Source: a virus
DNA: 58,929 bases
Direction: 5' to 3' (one strand)
Virus record (IMG/VR): IMGVR_UViG_3300033183_000056
Location: 1-58,929 of that record
Below, in pieces: positions 29,930 through 38,870 of the stretch; position 1 is the first letter of the stretch, and each line of letters opens with the position of its first letter. A program made the translations under genes and the position numbers. Under the pieces are notes generated by a model. That model saw nothing but the letters and a program-made list of their open reading frames with translations. It had not been told where the DNA came from and ran no database searches.

Positions 29930-30259
29930 ATGGAACTTAAAGAATACGGTGAACTAGCAATGAAGACTGCAATCTTTCCGAAGGAAGATGGATATGTCTA
30001 TACTGCACTAGGATTGGCAGGTGAGGCAGGTGAGATTGCTAACAAGGTAAAGAAGTTTATTCGTGATGGTTACGATGAAGAAGAACTCAATGAGAAACTG
30101 AATGATATTGCAGATGAACTAGGTGATGTGCTGTGGTATGTGGCTGCAGTTGCTCATGTAATTGGAACTGACCTTGATGCCATTGCAAAAGGTAACCTAT
30201 ACAAACTTGCTGAACGACAACGCAAGGGAACACTACAAGGCTCTGGAGATAAGCGATGA
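29930..30259 (+). CDS. mazG: MazG-like nucleotide pyrophosphohydrolase
   Basis: The 109-residue protein has the all-alpha NTP-PPase signature: LAGEAGEIANKV (E32 and E35) and IADELGDVLWYV (E63 and D66), the EXXE-EXXD metal site. It hydrolyses nucleoside triphosphates, possibly (p)ppGpp or aberrant dNTPs in phages. It sits directly before the replication genes. It is short, a single domain. Confidence 0.88.
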   Translation: MELKEYGELAMKTAIFPKEDGYVYTALGLAGEAGEIANKVKKFIRDGYDEEELNEKLNDIADELGDVLWYVAAVAHVIGTDLDAIAKGNLYKLAERQRKGTLQGSGDKR

Positions 30260-30594
30260 ATTTTCTTTCAAAAGAAAATCTTCCAAACTTAAGGAAACTA
30301 CAAGAGATACATTACAAACGAGGATTAGAATATGATAATGATTACAACGAAGGTTCAGACGCAAGAGAAGCAAGAAGACTTCAAAAAATAATAGGCTTCT
30401 TAGAACTTGAAGATGATTTACATCTTGAATATGAAAACCCTGGCCTCATATCTATTAATGAAAAATTTATTGTTTCATTAAAAAGTAATAAATGGAAAGT
30501 CAAAGGAAAGAATGTATGGTATAGACATAAGCATGACTTGAAATCATTTGTTGATACATACATTGTTAAGAAGGATATAAAGTATGATGACTGA
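30256..30594 (+). CDS. Hypothetical protein, 112 residues
   Basis: The start overlaps the stop of MazG. The N-terminal half is helical and charged (LRKLQEIHYKRGLEYDNDYN), while the C-terminal half is lysine-rich and aromatic (LKSNKWKVKGKNVWYRHKHD). It may bind nucleic acid. No family is recognised. It overlaps the start of the helicase-primase by 11 bases. Confidence 0.6.
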   Translation: MNFLSKENLPNLRKLQEIHYKRGLEYDNDYNEGSDAREARRLQKIIGFLELEDDLHLEYENPGLISINEKFIVSLKSNKWKVKGKNVWYRHKHDLKSFVDTYIVKKDIKYDD

Positions 30595-32254
30595 TAGAAA
30601 ACCATCCTCGATTGAGGTACGAAGAGAATCCTGTGAATGTGGCTCGTCTGATGGGCGAGTTGTGTTTGCAGATGGACACAAGCATTGCTTTGTTTGTAAC
30701 AAGCACTGGAAAGCAAACGCATCTGAATCTACACAAGCAAAACAAACAGTGATACCTGTGCAGAAAACTTACAATCCAATCTCTGAACGTGGTGAATACA
30801 ATGCACTACATGACCGCCGTATCAAGAAAGAAACCTGTGAGTTCTTTGGTGTCAAGTCTATCACTAATGCTGACGGCTCTGTACACTCTCACATCTATCC
30901 ATACTACGATAGAGATAAGTCTCTTGTCGCAAACAAGATAAGAACTGTCGAGAATAAATCATTTAGGTGTGAAGGTAATCTTGCAGATGCTACCATGTTT
31001 GGTCAGCACAAGTTTAGTAGTGGCGGAAAGTATCTTACCATCTGTGAAGGTGAGGTTGATGCGATGTCTGCCTATGAATTGCTAGGTTCTAAATGGCCTG
31101 TCATCTCTGTAAGAGCAGGCGCACAAGGTGCAATTAAAGACATCAAAGCAAACTACGAATACATCAATTCGTTTGAGACTATTGTTGTATGCTTTGACAA
31201 TGACGAACCTGGTCTTGATGCTGCCAATAAAGTTGCACAAGTCTTTGAACCTTTGAAGTGTAAGATTATGAATCTTAACTTGAAGGATGCTAATGAATAC
31301 CTGCAACAGAATAAGCGTGAAGAATTTACTCGTGCCTTTTGGAACGCTACACCTTACACACCTGCAGGTATCATTCGCCTTTGTGATTATGTTGATGAAC
31401 TCTACGAAGAAGACGAACAAGATACAGTACCATATCCATTCGCAGGATTGAATGAGAAACTATATGGTATGCGAACTGGTGAACTTGTAACCATTACTGC
31501 AGGTACTGGCGCAGGTAAGACATCTCTGATGTATGAGATTGAATATCATATGCTGAAGAATACAACAGCAAACATTGGTATCATTCACCTAGAAGAGAAC
31601 AAGAAACAAACCATGTTCCACTTGATGTCAATCCCTGCTAACAAAAGATTGTTCATTAAAGAAGAACGAAAGGATATGACACGAGAAGAACTAAAGCAGT
31701 ATGAAGACGACACCATTCGTGACCCACGATTGATTGCCTTTAATCACTTTGGTTCTATCACAACGGAAGAAATTCTTTCTCGTGTTCGTTACATGGTCAA
31801 GGCTATGGACTGTAAGTATATTATCATTGACCACCTATCTATTCTTGTATCAGGTTTGGATGATGGAGATGAACGCCGTAACATTGATATGCTTATGACT
31901 AAGTTGCGTAGTCTGGTAGAAGAAACCCAATGTGGTATGCTTCTTGTGTCACATCTACGCCGTGGCTCTGGTGATACAGGACATGAGCAGGGTAAAGAAA
32001 TATCTTTGTCTATGCTTCGTGGCTCTCACAGCATCGCACAGTTGTCTGATGGTGTCATTGCTCTTGAGCGTGACCAGCAAGCCAAAGACCCTGTACAGGC
32101 CAATACAACGACTGTGAGGGTGCTTAAAAACCGTTACGCAGGTGATACAGGCATCGCCACCTATCTGCTCTATGACAAGAATACAGGGCGTATGGCAGAG
32201 ATTGATGACCCATTTAAAGAGGAAGATAATTCTGACATACAAGATTATCTTTAG
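30584..32254 (+). CDS. DNA primase-helicase (T7 gp4-like)
   Basis: The 556-residue protein has a zinc-binding primase head with CEC (C17, C19) and HCFVCNKHW (C35, C38). A Toprim core follows: TICEGEVDAMSA (E155) and FDNDEPG (D205, D207). The RecA-like helicase has Walker A GTGAGKTS at 307-314, HLEENKKQT, and an IIIDHLSILV motif. It unwinds DNA at the fork and makes RNA primers. ATG codons at 30584 and 30587 are both possible starts. Confidence 0.93.
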   Translation: MMTDRKPSSIEVRRESCECGSSDGRVVFADGHKHCFVCNKHWKANASESTQAKQTVIPVQKTYNPISERGEYNALHDRRIKKETCEFFGVKSITNADGSVHSHIYPYYDRDKSLVANKIRTVENKSFRCEGNLADATMFGQHKFSSGGKYLTICEGEVDAMSAYELLGSKWPVISVRAGAQGAIKDIKANYEYINSFETIVVCFDNDEPGLDAANKVAQVFEPLKCKIMNLNLKDANEYLQQNKREEFTRAFWNATPYTPAGIIRLCDYVDELYEEDEQDTVPYPFAGLNEKLYGMRTGELVTITAGTGAGKTSLMYEIEYHMLKNTTANIGIIHLEENKKQTMFHLMSIPANKRLFIKEERKDMTREELKQYEDDTIRDPRLIAFNHFGSITTEEILSRVRYMVKAMDCKYIIIDHLSILVSGLDDGDERRNIDMLMTKLRSLVEETQCGMLLVSHLRRGSGDTGHEQGKEISLSMLRGSHSIAQLSDGVIALERDQQAKDPVQANTTTVRVLKNRYAGDTGIATYLLYDKNTGRMAEIDDPFKEEDNSDIQDYL

Positions 32255-32256
32255 AG

Positions 32257-32285
32257 TTGACATAACAAACTGAACAGAGTATAAT
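32257..32285 (+). promoter_or_regulatory. Perfect sigma70 promoter abutting the polymerase start
   Basis: TTGACA (32257-32262) and TATAAT (32280-32285) are 17 bases apart. The expected start site, about seven bases downstream, falls on or next to the polymerase ATG at 32293. There is no ribosome-binding site between them, so the mRNA from here would be leaderless. Confidence 0.75.
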
Positions 32286-32292
32286 TACCACC

Positions 32293-33939
32293 ATGAAAAA
32301 AGTTGCGTTAGATATTGAAACAGATGACATCAACGCCACGGTGATACATTGTATCTGTGGTAAGGATGTTGATACTGGTGAGACTTATGAATGGTATGGT
32401 TCTTCCATCTCTGAGTTTCCAGATTGGTCAAAGCAGATTGACTTGTTTATTATGCACAATGGTGTATCGTTTGATGCACCTGTGCTGAACAGGTTGACAG
32501 GCAGTAACATTAAACTGTCGCAGATTCGTGACACTCTTATCTTGTCACAGATTGCTGACCCAATGCTTGAAGGTGGTCACAGTCTTAAGGCTTGGGGTGA
32601 ACGGCTTTGCAATTATAAATTAGACTTTCATGATTTTGAAAGGTTCACTGAAGAAATGTTAAAGTATTGTCATCAGGATGTGGATGTAACTGTGCAGTTA
32701 TACAAACATCTTCTTCCTACATTGCAAAACTTTACAGCAAAGTCTATCGAACTTGAACATCAGGTTCGTGCAATCATAGACAAACAAGAAAAGAATGGTT
32801 TCAGTCTTGATATACCAAAGGCTTCTATTCTTGTTGCTCGTTTATCTGAAGAAGCAGCATCCATTGAAGAAGAGATGCAGTCAATCTTTCCACCAATCGT
32901 GGAAGAGAGATACTCAGAGAAGACAGGCAACAGACTTAAAGATAAGATTGAAGTCTTTAACCCAGGCTCTCGACATCAGATTGCCAAACGTCTGCAAGAG
33001 AGGGGCTGGAAACCTGAGAAGTTTACACCCACTGGTCATCCCATCGTAGATGAAGGTATACTAAAGGGTGTTGATATGCCAGAAGCACAGAAGATTGCAA
33101 GATATTTGCTTCTACAAAAGCGTGTTTCTCAGGTACAATCATGGCTGGATGTAGTCCAAGATGATGGTAAGGTTCATGGGCGTGTGATGACCTTGAAAGC
33201 CATTACAGGACGCATGGCGCATCACGGACCTAACATGGCACAGATACCTGCCGTCTACTCTCCCTACGGCAAAGAGTGTAGAGAGGTGTGGATTACTTCG
33301 TCACCCTCGTACAAACTGTTAGGCTGTGATGCGTCTTCTCTTGAACTTAGATGTCTTGCACATTACATGAATGACACAGGCTTCACCAATGAGGTTGTTG
33401 ATGGTGACATCCATACAGCAAACCAAAACAATGCAGGTCTTGAAACTCGTGACCAAGCAAAGACATTTATCTATGCTTTAATTTATGGTGCAGGTCCTGC
33501 TAAGATTGGTACTATTGTGGGCGGCGGAGCATCTGCAGGTAAGAAGGTAATGGAAAGGTTTATGTCAAATATGCCAGCACTAAAACGCCTTCGCACATCT
33601 GTTGACAGAGCCGCACAGACAGGAACAATTCGTGGTCTTGATGGTAGACGATTAAAGGTAAGACAACAACACGCAGCAATGAACTTATTGTTGCAAGGTG
33701 CAGGTGCTATCATCTGTAAGACTTGGCTAAAGAATATTATTAAATCTGCTGGTAAGTTTGATTACAAACTTGTTGCTAGTATTCATGACGAATACCAGTT
33801 TGAAGTAAGAGAAGACCAGGCAGAAGACTTTGGTAAGATGACAAAGGATGCAATGAAAATGACAGAAGCAGAATTAAAAGTAAACTGTCCATTGGATAGT
33901 GAATATAAAATCGGAAACAATTGGGCGGAGACACACTAA
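32293..33939 (+). CDS. Family A DNA polymerase (T7-like)
   Basis: The 548-residue protein has an N-terminal 3'-5' exonuclease: DIETDD (D7, E9), MHNGVSFDAPVL, and YCHQDVDVT (D129). The polymerase part has motif A GCDASSLELR (D346), motif B RDQAKTFIYALIYG (R386, K390, Y394) and motif C IHDEYQFEV (H498, D499). The residue matching E. coli Pol I position 762 is tyrosine, as in T7. It is short for the family, with no extra domain. No thioredoxin-binding loop can be judged by eye. Confidence 0.93.
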   Translation: MKKVALDIETDDINATVIHCICGKDVDTGETYEWYGSSISEFPDWSKQIDLFIMHNGVSFDAPVLNRLTGSNIKLSQIRDTLILSQIADPMLEGGHSLKAWGERLCNYKLDFHDFERFTEEMLKYCHQDVDVTVQLYKHLLPTLQNFTAKSIELEHQVRAIIDKQEKNGFSLDIPKASILVARLSEEAASIEEEMQSIFPPIVEERYSEKTGNRLKDKIEVFNPGSRHQIAKRLQERGWKPEKFTPTGHPIVDEGILKGVDMPEAQKIARYLLLQKRVSQVQSWLDVVQDDGKVHGRVMTLKAITGRMAHHGPNMAQIPAVYSPYGKECREVWITSSPSYKLLGCDASSLELRCLAHYMNDTGFTNEVVDGDIHTANQNNAGLETRDQAKTFIYALIYGAGPAKIGTIVGGGASAGKKVMERFMSNMPALKRLRTSVDRAAQTGTIRGLDGRRLKVRQQHAAMNLLLQGAGAIICKTWLKNIIKSAGKFDYKLVASIHDEYQFEVREDQAEDFGKMTKDAMKMTEAELKVNCPLDSEYKIGNNWAETH

Positions 33940-34355
33940 TGGAAAACCTAGAACCGAAAAAGGAAGACCGTAAGAAGTTTGACATTGACCTACAATATGG
34001 TAAGGTTCGTGAACAGGCTGTAGCAGATATGTTGCAGGACAAAAGAATTGAAGTCAAATCTGAGCGTGATATGTGGATGCGCACAGGAAACATAGCAATC
34101 GAATATGAAAGTTATGGCAAGCCCTCTGGCATCGCCGCTACTGAATCAGATTATTGGTTTCACAATCTTTGTATCGGAGATGAAATCTTTGCTACTCTTG
34201 TCTTTGATACAAAGAACTTAAAAAGAATTATTGATAACCTAGATTACAAGAGGAGTGTAAATGGTGGTGACCACAACGCATCTAAGATGTACCTTCTAAA
34301 CTTACAAAAACTTTTTTCTTCAGATGTTATAAAATCTTTTAAAGAAAGTGCTTGA
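33939..34355 (+). CDS. PD-(D/E)XK-like nuclease, 138 residues
   Basis: The start codon overlaps the polymerase stop (TAATG), after GGAG. The protein reads DIDLQYGKVREQAVADMLQD, then RIEVKSERDMWMRTGNIAIE and YESYGKPSGIAATESDYWFH. The E-X-K at 38-40 followed by a second acidic strand and a K/S-G-I stretch fits the restriction-nuclease fold. Similar small phage proteins lie next to polymerase genes. The role may be in recombination or DNA degradation. Confidence 0.7.
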   Translation: MENLEPKKEDRKKFDIDLQYGKVREQAVADMLQDKRIEVKSERDMWMRTGNIAIEYESYGKPSGIAATESDYWFHNLCIGDEIFATLVFDTKNLKRIIDNLDYKRSVNGGDHNASKMYLLNLQKLFSSDVIKSFKESA

Positions 34356-34380
34356 CATCTGATATTGAATATGCGATAAT
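34352..34380 (+). promoter_or_regulatory. Rightward extended -10 promoter before the SSB gene
   Basis: TTGACA (34352-34357) and GATAAT (34375-34380) are 17 bases apart, with TGC directly upstream of the -10. A leader of about 50 bases follows, containing the hairpin GCGGT-N6-ACCGC and a good GGAG before the SSB start. Confidence 0.65.
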
Positions 34381-34436
34381 ACACAACAATCAAAGAAGCG
34401 GTCATTGAACCGCACTGAAATAGGAGATGAAAAATA

Positions 34437-34904
34437 ATGAGTGTAATTTCTGGTAAAGCATATTGGGCTTCTGTTGTTAAACCTAATACTACCTTTGAAC
34501 CTGTATGGTCTATTGATGTTTCTCTTGATGCCAAGAACAAAGCCATCGTAGAACAAGACGGACTGAAGGTTAAGAACAAAGGTGACGAGCGTGGTGACTT
34601 TGTTACCATCAAGCGTAAGGTAGAAGGCAAGAACGGTGAGAACTCTGCACCAATTGTAATGGATGCGCATAAGCGTCCTCTTGCAGACGGTGTTCTCATT
34701 GGTAATGGTTCTGATGTCAATGTACAATACAAGCCTTACGAATGGAACTGGAAGGGTAACTCTGGCATTGGTGCTGACCTTCGTAAGATTCAAGTCCTTG
34801 ACTTGGTTCCCTATGAAGAGCCTGATGGAGAAGACTTTGATGTTGTTCCATCTGGTTACTCTTCGGTTGACCAATTGGAAGATGACATTCCATTCGGTAA
34901 CTAA
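34437..34904 (+). CDS. ssb: Single-stranded DNA-binding protein
   Basis: The 155-residue protein has a beta-rich core (SGKAYWASVVKPNTTFEPVW, FVTIKRKVEGKNGENSAPIV, GNGSDVNVQYKPYEWNWKGN) that fits an OB fold of the T7 gp2.5-like phage type. It ends in an acidic tail with a terminal aromatic stretch (QLEDDIPFGN), the usual protein-docking tail of SSBs. It protects single strands at the fork. It has its own promoter, consistent with high need. The gap of 86 bases downstream holds a hairpin with CTGGC/GCCAG arms and no gene. Confidence 0.8.
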   Translation: MSVISGKAYWASVVKPNTTFEPVWSIDVSLDAKNKAIVEQDGLKVKNKGDERGDFVTIKRKVEGKNGENSAPIVMDAHKRPLADGVLIGNGSDVNVQYKPYEWNWKGNSGIGADLRKIQVLDLVPYEEPDGEDFDVVPSGYSSVDQLEDDIPFGN

Positions 34905-34990
34905 ATAATAACAAGGGTGTCACGGTACAGTATATGGTGATGGTCTGGCTAGTGTCGCGGTGGGTACGCCAGAATATATAAGGATATAAT

Positions 34991-35269
34991 ATGACTGACT
35001 ATGGAAAAATCATAAGAGAATATGAAGAAGAAGAAAGAAAGAGGCAAGCAGATATGCAATCAGAAATGGTAGACCATCCGCCTCATTACAATCAGTCAGG
35101 TATAGAGTGTATTGATGCAATCATGGCTGCAACAGATGAAGGCTTTGAGTATTACTTACAAGGAAACATTATTAAATACCTTTGGCGTTATCGTTACAAG
35201 AACGGTGTTGAAGATTTAAAGAAAGCGCAATGGTATTTAAGCAAACTAATAAACATAAAGGAAAAGTAA
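34991..35269 (+). CDS. DUF3310 protein
   Basis: The 92-residue protein has the DUF3310 core: HPPHYNQSGIECIDAIMAAT, then YYLQGNIIKYLWRYRYKNGV and EDLKKAQWYLSKLI. This family is common in phages near nucleotide-metabolism and replication genes; its activity is unsettled. The stop overlaps the start of the next gene. Confidence 0.85.
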   Translation: MTDYGKIIREYEEEERKRQADMQSEMVDHPPHYNQSGIECIDAIMAATDEGFEYYLQGNIIKYLWRYRYKNGVEDLKKAQWYLSKLINIKEK

Positions 35270-36126
35270 TGGCTAATATTGATACACTTATCCAAGACAT
35301 AAATAAGACATTAGAAAAAGGTATTAACACTGGCTCTATAAAGAATAGAGATGCTATTCAAAAATGTACAACGGAGATGTATCGCGCTATTCGTAATACA
35401 TTAGATGAAGGCCAGCGCGAATCCTCTTCTACTCTTCGTATGTCACAGATAGGTAAACCTAATAGACAGATTTGGTATGACTTAAAGAAAACAAAAAAAC
35501 CTGACCTTGATGGGCAGACAAAGTTAAAGTTTCTATTTGGTGATTTGTTAGAATCATTACTTATTCTTTTGGCTACTGTCTCTGGACATGAGGTAACTGA
35601 AGAACAGCAAGAGGTTGAAGTAAATGGAATCAAAGGACATAAAGACTGTCGTATTGATGGAGTATTGGTAGATGTCAAGTCAGCATCGTCCTATGCTTTT
35701 AAGAAGTTTAAAGACGGAACACTGCAGTTTGATGACCCCTTTGGTTATATTGCTCAAATCTCTGGTTATGCTGAAGCAGGTAAAGACAAAGAAGCAGCGT
35801 TCTTCGCAATCGACAAGTCATCCGCAGAGTTGGCGTTGCTTAAAATAGATGACATGGAAATGATTAATGCTTCAGACCGTATCAATGAGTTGAAGGAAGT
35901 CACAAGTAAGGACACACCGCCACCTCGTTGTTATGGTGACGAAGCAGATGGCAAGTCTGGTAATCGTAAACTTGTTATCGGTTGTGTCTACTGTCCATAT
36001 AAAGAAACTTGTTGGGCAGATGCTAATGGTGGTCAAGGTCTTCGTTCTTTCAAATACTCCAATGGTGTACGCTATCTGACTGTTACAGCAAAAGTTCCAG
36101 ACGTAGAAGAACTAACTGTTGCATGA
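35269..36126 (+). CDS. RecB/Cas4-type nuclease with cysteine cluster
   Basis: I start at the ATG overlapping the DUF3310 stop (TAATG). The 285-residue protein has the PD-(D/E)XK exonuclease signs: GDLLESL (E95), DCRIDGVLVDVKS (D130, D135, K137) and QISGY (Q163 to Y167, the RecB QxxxY motif). The C-terminus has CVYCPYKETC (C239, C242, C248), as in the Fe-S domain of Cas4 and AddB; the fourth ligand could be C33 or C221. It likely acts as the 5' exonuclease for host DNA or recombination. Confidence 0.8.
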   Translation: MANIDTLIQDINKTLEKGINTGSIKNRDAIQKCTTEMYRAIRNTLDEGQRESSSTLRMSQIGKPNRQIWYDLKKTKKPDLDGQTKLKFLFGDLLESLLILLATVSGHEVTEEQQEVEVNGIKGHKDCRIDGVLVDVKSASSYAFKKFKDGTLQFDDPFGYIAQISGYAEAGKDKEAAFFAIDKSSAELALLKIDDMEMINASDRINELKEVTSKDTPPPRCYGDEADGKSGNRKLVIGCVYCPYKETCWADANGGQGLRSFKYSNGVRYLTVTAKVPDVEELTVA

Positions 36127-36530
36127 GAAAAGTAACAAAGCGGCAAAGAAAATCGGGTAAGGCTCATTCCTTTCGTAGTAACTCAGAATATAATTGTTCG
36201 GTTCTCCTTTCAAAAAAAAAGATTGGCTATCTCTACGAGCCTTATCCGATTCCCTATGAGTGGACAGAAAATAAAAAGTATATTCCAGATTTTATTCTAC
36301 CCAATGGAATTATCCTTGAGGTCAAGGGTAGATTTATGTTAGAAGACAGAAAGAAACATCTGTTTATTCGTGACCAGCGTCCTGATGTAGATATTCGTTT
36401 TGTATTTGATAACCCTTATCGCAAACTATATAAGGGTGGTAAGATGACATACGCAGATTGGTGTGAGAAATATAACTTTAAATACTGCAAACTAAATGAC
36501 GGCATACCAGAGGATTGGCTTGCCTCATGA
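36123..36530 (+). CDS. Endonuclease I, Holliday-junction resolvase (T7 gp3-like)
   Basis: The 135-residue protein has SNSEYNCSVLLSKKKIGYLY (E22), PYPIPYEWTENKKYIPDFIL (D56) and EVKGRF (E66, K68), which match the active site of T7 endonuclease I. The end reads GGKMTYADWCEKYNFKYCKL. It cuts branched DNA so that concatemers can be packaged, and probably breaks down host DNA. It overlaps both neighbours by four bases. Confidence 0.9.
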   Translation: MRKVTKRQRKSGKAHSFRSNSEYNCSVLLSKKKIGYLYEPYPIPYEWTENKKYIPDFILPNGIILEVKGRFMLEDRKKHLFIRDQRPDVDIRFVFDNPYRKLYKGGKMTYADWCEKYNFKYCKLNDGIPEDWLAS

Positions 36531-36859
36531 TAGACGATGACGTTTTTTTTTCATCAGAACAAGTTGTAGCAAGTGTGTCTCGACCAGAGAAGACACTTTT
36601 TCTTGCTGTCATTCTGCAAGCATTACTTGATGCAACCAAGCCAGAGTATGAAGGCGAACCTCTTCACGCAGTAATAGAAAGAGATAGAGCCAAAGCCTGG
36701 TTCTTTGCTTCCATTGGTGTAACTGCCGAAGACTTTAATGAAGTATGTGATAATGCAGGAGTAAACCCTGCTTACATGAGAAGGTTTGCTTATCAGGTAT
36801 TAGAATCTGGTGAGGTTGACTTCGTAAGAAAAAGAATAAATGCTGTTTTAGGACACTAA
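36527..36859 (+). CDS. Conserved phage protein beside endonuclease I, 110 residues
   Basis: I start at 36527, where ATG overlaps the previous TGA. The protein is helical: RPEKTLFLAVILQALLDATK, HAVIERDRAKAWFFASIGVT and EDFNEVCDNAGVNPAYMRRF. The last part looks like a helix-turn-helix (AEDFNEVCDNAGVNPAYMRR). It may bind DNA. The family is common in marine phages at this position. Confidence 0.65.
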   Translation: MIDDDVFFSSEQVVASVSRPEKTLFLAVILQALLDATKPEYEGEPLHAVIERDRAKAWFFASIGVTAEDFNEVCDNAGVNPAYMRRFAYQVLESGEVDFVRKRINAVLGH

Positions 36860-36864
36860 AGATA

Positions 36865-36893
36865 TTGCAATCTGTTTTTAAATGTGATAGTAT
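36865..36893 (+). promoter_or_regulatory. Rightward promoter before the reductase gene
   Basis: TTGCAA (36865-36870) and TAGTAT (36888-36893) are 17 bases apart, with TGA directly before the -10. The gap is 70 bases long and holds GGAGAGAGG before the reductase start. Confidence 0.5.
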
Positions 36894-36929
36894 TAAGGCT
36901 TGTCACTTTGAAAACGGAGAGAGGAAAAC

Positions 36930-38870
36930 ATGAACAATTATTTACCCACTGATTACCAAAACTTTATTGCATTGTCACGCTATGCACGTTGGAAAGATGA
37001 CGAGCAACGCCGTGAAAACTGGCAAGAAACTATTGCTCGTTACTTTAATTATATTGCAAAACATCTAAAAGAAAAACATAACTATACTATTAAGAAAGAC
37101 CTTCGTAAAGAACTTGAAGAAGCAGTTCTAAACCAAGAGATTATGCCAAGCATGAGAGCATTGATGACCAGTGGTCCTGCTCTTGACCGTTGTCATGTTG
37201 GTGGATATAACTGTTCATACCTACCTGTTGATAATCCTCGTGCCTTTGACGAGACTATGTATATTCTTATGTGTGGTACAGGCGTTGGCTTCTCTGTTGA
37301 ACGACATCATATTGAGAAACTACCTGTAGTAAACGAAGAGTTTCATGAAACAGACACAGTAATTAAAGTCGGTGACAGCCGTCCAGGTTGGGCAAAGTCA
37401 CTTAAGGAACTGATTGCCATGCTTTACTCTGGACAGATTCCTAAGTGGGATGTATCAGAGGTACGACCTGCAGGTGCAAGACTAAAGACATTCGGAGGAC
37501 GTGCATCAGGACCACAGCCACTTGTAGAATTGTTTCAGTTCTGTATTGAAAAGTTCAAGGGTGCAGCAGGACGCAGGCTCTATCCTATCGAATGTCACGA
37601 CATCATGTGCAAGATTGGTGAGGTTGTAGTTGTAGGTGGTGTACGCCGTTCTGCTCTCATCAGTTTGTCAAACCTCAACGATGACCAGATGCGCCACGCT
37701 AAGTCTGGCGTATGGTGGGATGAACCTGAAAAGAACATCAAGCGCGAAGGTCAACGCTCACTGGCTAATAACTCTGTAGCATACAAAGAGAAGCCACAGA
37801 TGGGTACATTCATGCGTGAGTGGTTGTCACTATATGAATCACATTCAGGTGAACGTGGTATCTTCAATCGTCAGTCAGCACAGAAGCAGGCACTGAAGAA
37901 TGGACGCCGTGATGCTGACCAAGACTTTGGTTGTAACCCCTGTAGTGAAATCATTCTTCGCCCTTACCAGTTCTGTAACCTCTCAGAGGTGGTTGTAAGG
38001 GACACAGACACTCACCAGAGCCTCGCTAGGAAGGTTCGATTAGCAACCATACTAGGCACATTCCAAGCAACGCTGACGGACTTTAAATACCTTCGTAAGA
38101 TATGGCAAAAGAATACAGAGGAAGAGCGTTTGTTGGGTGTATCTTTGACAGGTATCATGGATAATAAGTTGACAACTAGTCCTAGTCCTGCATTGCTTGA
38201 AGACTTAAAAGAAACTGCTGTATATACAAATAAGGTTATGTCTAAAGAGATTGGTATTTCTCAATCTACAGCAATCACTTGTGTCAAACCTTCAGGCACT
38301 GTATCACAATTGGTAAATGCAGCATCAGGTATTCATGCTCGACATAATCCATACTACATTCGTACTGTTCGTGGTGACAACAAAGACCCACTAACACAGT
38401 TTATGATTAGCCAGGACATTCCTAATGAGCCTGACGTTACGAAGCCTGACAGCACGACTGTGTTTAGTTTTCCTATGAAATCCCCAAAGGGTGCAGTATG
38501 CCGTACAGATATGACTGCTATTGAACAACTTGAATTGTGGTTGACATATCAACGACATTGGTGCGAACATAAACCATCTGTTACTATATCTGTAAAAGAA
38601 GAAGAATGGATGGCTGTTGGTGCCTGGGTATATAAACACTTCGATGAAGTATCTGGTATTAGTTTCCTTCCATTCAGCGAACATACATATAAGCAAGCAC
38701 CTTATCAGGATTGCTCAGAAAAAGAGTACACAGATATGTGTAATCGTATGCCTTCTAAGATTGATTGGTCATTACTGAGTGAGTTTGAGAAGGAAGACAC
38801 AACATCAGGTGGACGTGAGTTGGCTTGTACTGCTGGAGTTTGTGAGGTGGTTGACCTTACAGCAGCATAA
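36930..38870 (+). CDS. Class II ribonucleotide reductase, B12-dependent
   Basis: The 646-residue protein is a monomeric adenosylcobalamin-type enzyme. It has the active-site motif NPCSE (residues 336-340, thiyl C338 and E340), the partner cysteines C95 and C349, and the C-terminal redox pair CTAGVC (C633, C638). The C338 to C349 spacing equals that of C408 to C419 in the Lactobacillus enzyme. It makes deoxyribonucleotides during infection without oxygen or a second subunit. The host must supply cobalamin. Confidence 0.92.
   Translation: MNNYLPTDYQNFIALSRYARWKDDEQRRENWQETIARYFNYIAKHLKEKHNYTIKKDLRKELEEAVLNQEIMPSMRALMTSGPALDRCHVGGYNCSYLPVDNPRAFDETMYILMCGTGVGFSVERHHIEKLPVVNEEFHETDTVIKVGDSRPGWAKSLKELIAMLYSGQIPKWDVSEVRPAGARLKTFGGRASGPQPLVELFQFCIEKFKGAAGRRLYPIECHDIMCKIGEVVVVGGVRRSALISLSNLNDDQMRHAKSGVWWDEPEKNIKREGQRSLANNSVAYKEKPQMGTFMREWLSLYESHSGERGIFNRQSAQKQALKNGRRDADQDFGCNPCSEIILRPYQFCNLSEVVVRDTDTHQSLARKVRLATILGTFQATLTDFKYLRKIWQKNTEEERLLGVSLTGIMDNKLTTSPSPALLEDLKETAVYTNKVMSKEIGISQSTAITCVKPSGTVSQLVNAASGIHARHNPYYIRTVRGDNKDPLTQFMISQDIPNEPDVTKPDSTTVFSFPMKSPKGAVCRTDMTAIEQLELWLTYQRHWCEHKPSVTISVKEEEWMAVGAWVYKHFDEVSGISFLPFSEHTYKQAPYQDCSEKEYTDMCNRMPSKIDWSLLSEFEKEDTTSGGRELACTAGVCEVVDLTAA

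Noticed and set aside
34320-34874. Open frame of 184 codons on the minus strand
   Set aside because: It is antisense to the SSB gene and covers its promoter. The SSB frame has a ribosome-binding site and a recognisable product.
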